Source: Bacillota bacterium
GTDB lineage: Bacteria > Bacillota > Clostridia > Peptostreptococcales > Anaerovoracaceae
Direction: 5' to 3'
Assembly (NCBI GenBank): GCA_017621195.1
Contig: JAGATO010000222.1
Location: 1 to 8,573, forward strand
Length of the DNA: 8,573 nucleotides
The notes below the pieces were generated by a model, which was given only the letters and a program-made list of their open reading frames with translations, ran no database searches and was not told the origin of the DNA. Both the position numbers and the translations under genes were made by a program. Below, one piece after another: positions 1 through 4,023 of the stretch; positions within the stretch are counted from its first letter, which is position 1; every line of letters begins with the position of its first letter.

Positions 1-145
1 CCCGGACGATGGCGACCGGAATCTCCATATCGGGCATCAGGTCCAAAGGAATCCCTATCAGGGATGTCACGCCAAGCAGAACCACGCTCAATAAAAGCAT
101 GATCGTAGTGACGGGCCGCTTGACGGAAAGTGATGACAGATTCAT
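1..145 (-). CDS. RND-family efflux permease, N-terminal fragment
   Basis: The reading frame starts with ATG at 145 and runs off the left edge, giving 48 residues. It begins MNLSSLSVKRPVTTIMLLLS, followed by a hydrophobic stretch (about residues 14-32) and then IPLDLMPDMEIPVAIV. A short cytoplasmic head containing the KRPV motif, a first transmembrane helix and a P-D-x-x-P-D-type loop are the standard start of AcrB/HAE1-type RND pumps, which export drugs, lipophilic compounds or metals using the proton gradient. The Shine-Dalgarno TAAGGAGG (152-159) lies 6 bases upstream and includes the stop codon of the upstream adaptor gene, so the two are surely one operon and probably translationally coupled. 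The substrate cannot be inferred. Only the first roughly 5% of a normal (about 1000-residue) pump is visible, so intactness is unknown. Confidence 0.88.
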   Translation of the reverse strand, partial: MNLSSLSVKRPVTTIMLLLSVVLLGVTSLIGIPLDLMPDMEIPVAIVR

Positions 146-156
146 AGGCAGCCTCC

Positions 157-1236
157 TTATTCTACGACGTTGACTTCTTCACCGGCTACAACGTAGTGCT
201 GCCCCGTGGTGACGATGGTCTGTCCTTCGGTGAGACCGGACAGAATTTCTACGTATTCGCCGTTATCCAGGCCGGTTTCCACGGGAACGAATTCCGGTAC
301 GGTGCCGTTGAGCACGACTACCTGGGTCTCGCCGTTTTTGATGAGAACGGCATCGGAAGGTACGGCCAGAACGTTATTTTTGCGGTTGGACGTTACGTGA
401 ACCTCGGCAAACATACCGGCCATCAAGCCTTCCTGTCCTTCGTTTACGGAAATGGTCACCGGATAGGTGAAGCTTCCTACGCCGGGAGCCGGAGATACGG
501 TCTTGACGGTACCGGTAAAGGTCTGGTTGGGCAGGGTCTTGACGGTAATTGTAACGGGATCTCCTGCGTGGATGTTACTGATCAGGTATTCGGATACGTT
601 GGTGCTGATTTCCAGCGTGGACGTATCGCTGACCGTGGCAACCGGGGAACCGGGGAACTGGCCCACCACGGCGTTCAGATCGGTGACGTAGCCGTCGATC
701 GGAGAGGTGATGGTGCCGTTGCCGACGACGCTGCCGGCGCTGCCCAGAACGGCGGAGGCCTGACGAACCTGCTCCTGAGCAGTGTTGTAGGCGTTCTCAG
801 CCTGCTCAAAGGCCTGCTGAGAAATGGCACCTTCCGCATATAGGGATTTCATGCGATCGTAGTTGGTTTTGGCGGTATTCAGTCCTTCCACTGCCATGTT
901 GTAGGCGGCGGACGCCTGACCGTAGCTGCCGCTGACGGACGAGGTATCCAGCTTCACCAGCGTGGTTCCGGCGGTGACGTAATCGCCCACCTCCACGTAA
1001 ACGCCGGTGACTTCGGCCTGCAATCCGGCGGCCAGAACCACCTGATTCTCCGCCTGAATGGTTCCGGTCAGCGGAGAGGTGGTTTCCAGATCCATGCGGG
1101 AAACGCTGTCGGTCTTCACGTTGACCAGATATTTTTCTTCTTCGGCGGAGTTCACGTTGGCGCTGATGATACGGTAGGCTGAGAACAGTACCAGAACGGC
1201 AACGATGATGATTAAGACTTTTTTGCTCTTTTTCAT
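157..1236 (-). CDS. RND efflux membrane-fusion (periplasmic adaptor-type) subunit
   Basis: This 359-residue protein is a HlyD/AcrA-family adaptor that links an RND pump to the outside. Residues 1-6 are basic (MKKSKK) and 7-22 form one transmembrane anchor; there is no lipobox cysteine, so it is not a lipoprotein. Residues about 60-97 are the first half of a lipoyl-like hairpin (VTGVYVEVGDYVTAGTTLVKLD), about 100-165 a helical hairpin rich in Ala, Gln and Glu, and 172-205 the second lipoyl half with the family motif ITSPIDGYVTDLNAVVGQ. Residues 205-290 fit the beta-barrel and 290-359 the membrane-proximal domain. Length is normal. The helical hairpin is short, as is common in Gram-positive adaptors that need not reach a TolC channel. 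An AGGAGG site (1247-1252) sits 10 bases before the ATG. The permease follows immediately downstream. Confidence 0.93.
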   Translation of the reverse strand: MKKSKKVLIIIVAVLVLFSAYRIISANVNSAEEEKYLVNVKTDSVSRMDLETTSPLTGTIQAENQVVLAAGLQAEVTGVYVEVGDYVTAGTTLVKLDTSSVSGSYGQASAAYNMAVEGLNTAKTNYDRMKSLYAEGAISQQAFEQAENAYNTAQEQVRQASAVLGSAGSVVGNGTITSPIDGYVTDLNAVVGQFPGSPVATVSDTSTLEISTNVSEYLISNIHAGDPVTITVKTLPNQTFTGTVKTVSPAPGVGSFTYPVTISVNEGQEGLMAGMFAEVHVTSNRKNNVLAVPSDAVLIKNGETQVVVLNGTVPEFVPVETGLDNGEYVEILSGLTEGQTIVTTGQHYVVAGEEVNVVE

Positions 1237-1266
1237 ATACTCTAATCCTCCTGTGACAATAGGAAA

Positions 1267-1284
1267 ACCGACCCGCTGGTCGGT
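1267..1284. promoter_or_regulatory. Putative TetR-type operator 1 (downstream of start site)
   Basis: ACCGACCCGCTGGTCGGT has 7-base inverted arms (ACCGACC/GGTCGGT) around CGCT. It lies just downstream of the predicted transcription start of the efflux operon. It shares the core GACCCGC-K-GGTC with the palindrome at 1334-1347. Palindromes of this composition are typical of TetR-family repressors controlling efflux pumps; the assignment to that family is inference, since no regulator gene is in the window. Confidence 0.55.
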
Positions 1285-1296
1285 CGATACTGTTTC

Positions 1297-1325
1297 ATTA
1301 TATTACTGCAAAATCGCATGGTCAA
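1297..1325 (-). promoter_or_regulatory. Sigma-A promoter of the RND efflux operon
   Basis: On the minus strand, TTGACC (1320-1325) and a perfect TATAAT (1297-1302) are separated by exactly 17 bases. Transcription would start near 1290, giving a leader of about 54 bases to the ATG at 1236. The promoter is strong enough that repression is expected, and potential operators lie on both sides of it. Confidence 0.8.
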
Positions 1326-1333
1326 GTGAAAAT

Positions 1334-1347
1334 TGACCCGCGGGTCA
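1334..1347. promoter_or_regulatory. Putative TetR-type operator 2 (upstream of -35)
   Basis: TGACCCGCGGGTCA is a perfect 14-base palindrome placed 8 bases upstream of the efflux promoter -35 box. Its centre is 65 bases from the centre of the related palindrome at 1267-1284, about six helical turns. It also lies 24 bases upstream of the nth promoter -35 box (1372), so a bound protein could influence both divergent promoters. Confidence 0.55.
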
Positions 1348-1371
1348 GAAAATTGGTTTTTTCGTGAAGGC

Positions 1372-1400
1372 TTGCGAAAAAAGTCCAAGTCATGTATGAT
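1372..1400 (+). promoter_or_regulatory. Probable sigma-A promoter of nth
   Basis: TTGCGA (1372-1377) and TATGAT (1395-1400) are separated by 17 bases. Transcription would begin near 1406-1407, which coincides with the first unit of the 42-bp-period leader repeat, and would leave a leader of about 138 bases before nth. Confidence 0.6.
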
Positions 1401-1405
1401 ACAGA

Positions 1406-1531
1406 CAGAAATGCGACGCGGCTGTCCCGGCGGCAGAGCCATCGTTCCAGCGATCGGAGCCGGTTGCCTCGGCGGCGAAATCGGTTGTACAGCGATCGGA
1501 GTCGGTTGCTCCGGCCGAACAGTCGAAAGAA
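1406..1531 (+). repeat. Degenerate 42-bp tandem repeat in the nth leader (three units)
   Basis: Units begin at 1406, 1448 and 1490. Units 2 and 3 match at 30 of 42 positions, including 19 of the first 20 bases (CAGCGATCGGAG followed by CCGGTTGC or TCGGTTGC). Unit 1 matches unit 2 at 23 of 42, mostly through CGGCGGC and the flanking bases. The period is a multiple of three and the DNA is open in two frames, which would read as 14-residue peptide repeats, but no ribosome binding site supports translation. The array fills nearly the whole leader between the predicted start site and the nth ribosome binding site. Confidence 0.7.
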
Positions 1532-1544
1532 AAGAGGAAACATC

Positions 1545-2270
1545 ATGGCAAAATTGAAGAAAGCGGAAGTCCAGCCTCTGGTGGACCGCCTGCTGGAACT
1601 GTACCCCAACGCGGAGTGCGCTCTGCATTTCGGATCGGTGTATCAGCTGGTGGTGGCAGTGGCGTTATCGGCCCAGACCACGGATAAAAGCGTCAACGAA
1701 GTCACGCCGGCGCTGTTTGAGCGCTGCCCCGATGCCAGAGCCATGGCCCAGATCACGGAAGAAGAGCTGCAGGGCCTGATCAAGCGCATCGGCATGTACA
1801 AAACCAAGGCCAAAAACATCATTAAAATGGCACAGATGCTGGTGGAAAAATACAACGGCGAAGTGCCGGGGGATTATGACAAGCTGGTGGAGCTGCCCGG
1901 CGTCGGTCGCAAGACGGCAAATGTGGTTCTGTCGGTAGGCTTCGGCCACCAGCGCATTGCGGTGGACACTCACGTATTCCGTCTGGCAAACCGCATGGGC
2001 TTCGTCAAGGAGACCGACGTATTGAAGACGGAGCTGGGGCTGATGAAGGCGATACCGGAGGAAAACTGGAGTGCCCTGCATCACGCGTTGATCTGGCACG
2101 GCCGCCAGGTCTGCACGGCGCGCAATCCCAGATGCGAGGAATGCGGCGCAGCGGATCTGTGCAAGAAGAACATGGAACCGGCAGGCGGCAAGGCGGTGGC
2201 GAAGAAAGAAGCCGCGCCGAAGAAGGCGGCGAAGGCAGCGAAGAAAGAAGCCGCGCCGAACGCGGAGTGA
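1545..2270 (+). CDS. nth: Endonuclease III (DNA N-glycosylase/AP lyase)
   Basis: The 241-residue product is a base-excision-repair enzyme that removes oxidised pyrimidines and cleaves the abasic strand by beta-elimination. The helix-hairpin-helix LPGVGRKTANVV (117-128) holds the catalytic Lys123, and AVDTHVFR holds the catalytic Asp141; both sit three residues later than in the Escherichia coli enzyme. The [4Fe-4S] ligands are Cys190, Cys197, Cys200 and Cys206 (C-X6-C-X2-C-X5-C). The start at 1545 is chosen because MAKLKK aligns with family N-termini and AAAGAGGAAA (1531-1540) precedes it; an upstream in-frame ATG at 1392 overlaps the promoter -10 box and has no ribosome site. Residues about 207-241 form an extra Lys/Ala-rich tail with an internal repeat, absent from the compact E. 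coli enzyme. The gene is monocistronic, ending at a strong terminator. Confidence 0.95.
   Translation: MAKLKKAEVQPLVDRLLELYPNAECALHFGSVYQLVVAVALSAQTTDKSVNEVTPALFERCPDARAMAQITEEELQGLIKRIGMYKTKAKNIIKMAQMLVEKYNGEVPGDYDKLVELPGVGRKTANVVLSVGFGHQRIAVDTHVFRLANRMGFVKETDVLKTELGLMKAIPEENWSALHHALIWHGRQVCTARNPRCEECGAADLCKKNMEPAGGKAVAKKEAAPKKAAKAAKKEAAPNAE
2199..2260 (+). repeat. 23-bp direct repeat encoding the Lys/Ala tail of Nth
   Basis: The 23 bases at 2199-2221 recur exactly at 2238-2260, offset by 39 bp (13 codons). They encode two copies of AKKEAAP, separated by KKAAKA. Exact identity at the DNA level suggests a recent in-frame duplication in a low-complexity basic tail. It lies after the iron-sulfur ligands, so it should not disturb the catalytic fold. 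Confidence 0.85.
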
Positions 2271-2317
2271 GATGCTTTGTCGGCGCTGATCGAAGAATGG
2301 GAAACAAAGCGAAAAGG

Positions 2318-2353
2318 AAAGACCCGGTGCAGAGGAATTGCACCGGGTCTTTT
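2318..2353. terminator. Bidirectional rho-independent terminator between nth and the small-peptide genes
   Basis: A perfect 14-bp stem pairs 2318-2331 (AAAGACCCGGTGCA) with 2339-2352, around a 7-base loop. On the plus strand it ends in TCTTTT, terminating nth; on the minus strand the stem is followed by TCTTTCCTTTT, which would terminate the small-peptide transcript that converges on it. Confidence 0.9.
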
Positions 2354-2370
2354 GCAATTGTGTCGAACGA

Positions 2371-2445
2371 TTAGAGAAAAACGAAGCCAGTGGCGATGAC
2401 GGCCAGCATATGGATGATGATGTTGAAAAATTTTTCGGTGTTCAT
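2371..2445 (-). CDS. Small single-helix membrane peptide B (24 aa)
   Basis: ATG at 2445 opens a 24-codon frame ending in TAA at 2371-2373. It starts MNTEKFFNIII and continues with a hydrophobic segment (about residues 6-24) ending GFVFL. An AAAGGAG ribosome site (CTCCT on the plus strand, 2453-2457) lies 7 bases upstream. The frame lies immediately before the bidirectional terminator. It resembles its neighbour at 2514-2588 in length, start (MN), Phe6, Ile9-Ile10, Ile17, Gly20 and Val22, suggesting paralogy. The family is not recognised. Possible roles include a small membrane-protein regulator, a stress peptide or a type I toxin; none is shown. Translation is inferred only from the ribosome site, composition and pairing. 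Confidence 0.6.
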   Translation of the reverse strand: MNTEKFFNIIIHMLAVIATGFVFL

Positions 2446-2513
2446 GGAAAAACTCCTTTCTTCGCAAAACCAACGGATCCTTTGGTGTCGTCCCGCGTTT
2501 GGCTTCGGGCTGA

Positions 2514-2588
2514 TTACATCAGGACAACGCCTGCGATGATCAGAACCATTACACCTGCGATGATGGCTAAAAACGTCTTGTTATTCAT
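2514..2588 (-). CDS. Small single-helix membrane peptide A (24 aa)
   Basis: ATG at 2588 opens a 24-codon frame ending in TAA at 2514-2516. It starts MNNKTFLAIIAG and is hydrophobic from residue 6 to its end (GVVLM), enough for one membrane helix with a short polar N-terminus. An AAAGGAGA ribosome site (2595-2602 on the plus strand as its complement) lies 6 bases upstream, as strong as that of any large gene here. It is the first of a tandem pair; the second peptide begins 68 bases beyond its stop, with its own ribosome site. A promoter about 110 bases upstream (2697-2725) can drive both. No family is recognised and no function is claimed. The matching length and pattern of the two frames is the best argument against chance. 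Confidence 0.65.
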   Translation of the reverse strand: MNNKTFLAIIAGVMVLIIAGVVLM

Positions 2589-2671
2589 GTGAATTCTCCT
2601 TTCTATATTCATATACACTCATTATGTACGACCGCCCAGCGGCCGGTTACGGTTGGATTTTCAAATCAGCT

Positions 2672-2693
2672 GATGTCATATCCTTTTGACATC
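2672..2693. promoter_or_regulatory. Inverted repeat at the start of the small-peptide transcript
   Basis: GATGTCA (2672-2678) and TGACATC (2687-2693) are perfect 7-base arms around 8 bases. The element lies directly downstream of the minus-strand -10 box (2697-2702) and should cover the transcription start, so it could be a repressor operator or a hairpin at the 5' end of the mRNA. The regulator is unknown. Confidence 0.5.
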
Positions 2694-2696
2694 TTC

Positions 2697-2725
2697 ATCA
2701 TACAACGAAGAATGAAATAAGTAAA
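2697..2725 (-). promoter_or_regulatory. Probable promoter of the two small-peptide genes
   Basis: On the minus strand, TTTACT (2720-2725) and TATGAT (2697-2702) are 17 bases apart. The predicted start near 2690 leaves a leader of about 100 bases before the first 24-codon frame. The surroundings are AT-rich, so chance matches are more likely than in the GC-rich regions. Confidence 0.5.
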
Positions 2726-2746
2726 ACGAATAAAAATAATATATCG

Positions 2747-2779
2747 ATAAGAAAATTTGATCGATTTTGCTTTTCTTAT
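2747..2779. repeat. Inverted repeat upstream of the small-peptide promoter
   Basis: ATAAGAAAA (2747-2755) and TTTTCTTAT (2771-2779) are perfect 9-base arms around 15 bases. The element lies 21 bases upstream of the predicted -35 box. It is AT-only apart from one G/C pair, so it is more plausible as a protein-binding site or chance product than as a stable RNA hairpin. Confidence 0.4.
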
Positions 2780-2840
2780 GGAACGAAGAAAAAAACTGAT
2801 GAAAGACGAGGAGGGATGATAATGCCAGTGTGAGGGGGAT

Positions 2841-2929
2841 CCCTATATTATCTGAAAGAAATTCACTTATCTTATAGAGAAAAACGGAATTCCTGAATTT
2901 TGCAGCATCGCTTCCGTTAAAATATAGGG
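2841..2929. repeat. Nested inverted repeats, possible structured RNA
   Basis: CCCTATATT (2841-2849) pairs perfectly with AATATAGGG (2921-2929). Inside, AACGGAA (2883-2889) pairs perfectly with TTCCGTT (2912-2918). Both arms could close one 89-base folded element. On the minus strand the inner stem is followed by a T run (TTCCGTTTTTC), giving it a weak terminator-like look. No promoter is clear on either strand. Confidence 0.4.
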
Positions 2930-3065
2930 CTTTTTAAAAGTCCTGTAAATCAGCTTTTTGAAACGCTATTTTATAGGGATTTCAGAAGAAAAGAAAGCCA
3001 ATAATTTACATATAATAAATAATAAACCTTATTTCTATATTTTTGATTGTTGAGCAGACAGATAG

Positions 3066-3120
3066 ATAGGAACTCCTTGTTTTTTCCTATATTTTAGTGA
3101 GCAAAAGAAGTAAAATATAG
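3066..3120. repeat. Overlapping, mutually exclusive inverted repeats
   Basis: ATAGGAA (3066-3072) pairs with TTCCTAT (3084-3090), while CTATATTTTA (3087-3096) pairs with TAAAATATAG (3111-3120); all arms are perfect. The two hairpins share bases 3087-3090, so only one can form at a time. That is the geometry of an attenuator or switch, but no downstream gene is close enough to show what would be controlled. Confidence 0.4.
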
Positions 3121-3277
3121 AATTTCTGTTTTTTGCTATAAAGTAGGGCGATTTTGATAGCGAAATACAGGCTTTTGGATTTCTCCTATATATTAGAAGA
3201 TTTTCAATGTGAAGAAATAGGATTTTGTCGCTTGGCGTAGAGAATTGCGCTGGCGCCGCCCGCCGCGCCACAATCAC

Positions 3278-3327
3278 AAAAAAGCCATCGCAGCGACTTT
3301 CGTCAAACAGCGATGGCTTTCTTTTTT
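3278..3327. terminator. Bidirectional terminator downstream of the hom operon
   Basis: AAAGCCATCGC (3281-3291) pairs perfectly with GCGATGGCTTT (3310-3320) around an 18-base loop that can itself form a small GAC/GTC stem. On the minus strand six T follow (complement of 3278-3283), ending the hom operon transcript; on the plus strand a T-rich run lies at 3318-3327. It lies about 150 bases past the SEC-C stop codon, with the 32-bp array in between. Confidence 0.85.
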
Positions 3328-3339
3328 ATCGGTATTGCA

Positions 3340-3454
3340 ACGCCGCGCTCCGCGCGCGTTGCGTACTTCTTGCGCCGCGCTCCGCGCGCGTTGCGTACTT
3401 CTTGCACCGCGCTCCGTGCGCGTTGCGTACTTCTTGCGCCGCGCTCCGCGGCGC
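3340..3454. repeat. GC-rich 32-bp tandem repeat array (3 full units plus a partial one)
   Basis: Units lie at 3340-3371, 3372-3403 and 3404-3435, followed by a partial unit from 3436. Unit 1 differs from unit 2 at one base and unit 3 at two. Each unit has a GC-rich half (GCGCCGCGCTCCGCGC) and the tail TTGCGTACTTCTT. The partial unit closes as a perfect hairpin, GCGCCGCG-CTC-CGCGGCGC (3436-3454), and unit 1 can form a longer hairpin because GCAACGC (3337-3343) pairs with GCGTTGC (3356-3362). The array lies between the SEC-C stop codon and its terminator, so it would be transcribed in the 3' untranslated region. The period is not a multiple of three and there are no spacers, which rules out coding and CRISPR readings. 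Confidence 0.9.
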
Positions 3455-3474
3455 ATGGCGCGAATTCGCTTTGA

Positions 3475-3975
3475 TTATGCGTTCTTACCGCAGCACTTCT
3501 TGTACTTCTTTCCGGAACCGCAGGGGCAGGGATCGTTTCTGCCGGGGGTCTTTTCCTTGACAACGGTCTTGGAGCGCTTGTAGTTCTTGGTGATCTCGGC
3601 TCTCTTTTCCTCGGTCAGGATGGTGTCCCACTGGGGCAGGGTGAACAGATAGTCTGCGCCGGCGACCAGCATGTTGTAGTACAGCTTTTTCAGATCGATG
3701 TCCAGGGAGATTTCAGTGGTTTCATCGAAACCGTCCAGCTTCTGTTCTTCCCGAAGGCTGGTGTTGATGCCGTCCAGAAAACCCATGAAGATCACGGGAT
3801 CGGCTTCGTACTTGTCCACCAGCTCCTGGAAGGTACCGGTCACCTTTTCGTAGGGCCTGTCCAGAATATCGCTGTAGATCTTCTTTTCCGTGGAGCTGTA
3901 TTTCTCCCAGAAGTCGGGAAAGCTTTCATCGGTCTGATTGGAGATCAAATCTTCCCAATCTTTAAATAAACTCAT
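3475..3975 (-). CDS. SEC-C zinc-tail domain protein
   Basis: The 166-residue protein ends in a SEC-C motif, PGRNDPCPCGSGKKYKKCCG (144-163), with the zinc ligands Cys150, Cys152, Cys161 and Cys162 (C-X-C-X8-C-C). This is the metal-binding tail that SecA uses to contact SecB and ribosomes, and it also occurs on many small proteins of unknown role. Residues 1-135 are an acidic, mostly helical region with no family I recognise; there is no signal peptide or membrane helix, so it should be cytoplasmic. The start is supported by AAGGAG (3985-3990) 9 bases upstream. It follows hom by 48 bases without terminator or promoter, so it is probably cotranscribed. A functional link to homoserine metabolism is not evident. 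Confidence 0.82.
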   Translation of the reverse strand: MSLFKDWEDLISNQTDESFPDFWEKYSSTEKKIYSDILDRPYEKVTGTFQELVDKYEADPVIFMGFLDGINTSLREEQKLDGFDETTEISLDIDLKKLYYNMLVAGADYLFTLPQWDTILTEEKRAEITKNYKRSKTVVKEKTPGRNDPCPCGSGKKYKKCCGKNA

Positions 3976-4023
3976 GTCTGTTATCTCCTTATTTTCTTAC
4001 TTTGTTCGGATCAGCGGAGCAAA

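Larger units (their letters stand above)
2703..3277. other. AT-rich gene-free tract with many inverted motifs
   Basis: About 580 bp with no convincing protein gene on either strand; the longest frame (3035-3277, minus) has no ribosome site and a low-complexity product. The composition is much richer in A and T than the flanking genes. At least ten copies of a CTATATT-like motif occur in both orientations (near 2842, 2922, 2966, 3035, 3086, 3111, 3135, 3185 and others), several forming perfect inverted pairs. At the right end (about 3250-3270) the sequence turns abruptly GC-rich. It could hold an unannotated RNA, decayed mobile DNA or a regulatory tract. Confidence 0.6.

Noticed and set aside
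196..843. Long plus-strand frame opposite the efflux adaptor
   Set aside because: It is the antisense shadow of a clearly recognised gene; the product is Gly/Val-rich and matches nothing.
1392..1544. N-terminal extension of Nth from the in-frame ATG at 1392
   Set aside because: The ATG lies within the predicted -10 region, has no ribosome binding site, and the added Arg-rich repeat is unlike Nth N-termini; the ATG at 1545 has a ribosome site.
1411..1557. 48-codon leader peptide with 14-residue repeats, overlapping the nth start
   Set aside because: No ribosome site precedes ATG 1411 and it falls only a few bases after the predicted transcript start; kept only as a repeat observation.
2778..2833. 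Micro-frames of 13 and 5 codons around GAGGAGGG
   Set aside because: A good ribosome-site-like sequence exists, but the frames are too short and random-looking to support as genes.
3035..3277. 80-codon minus-strand frame as a gene
   Set aside because: No ribosome site, low-complexity product, and the frame runs through the repeated AT-rich motifs.
3340..3454. CRISPR array
   Set aside because: The 32-bp units are directly adjacent with no spacers, and no cas gene is present.
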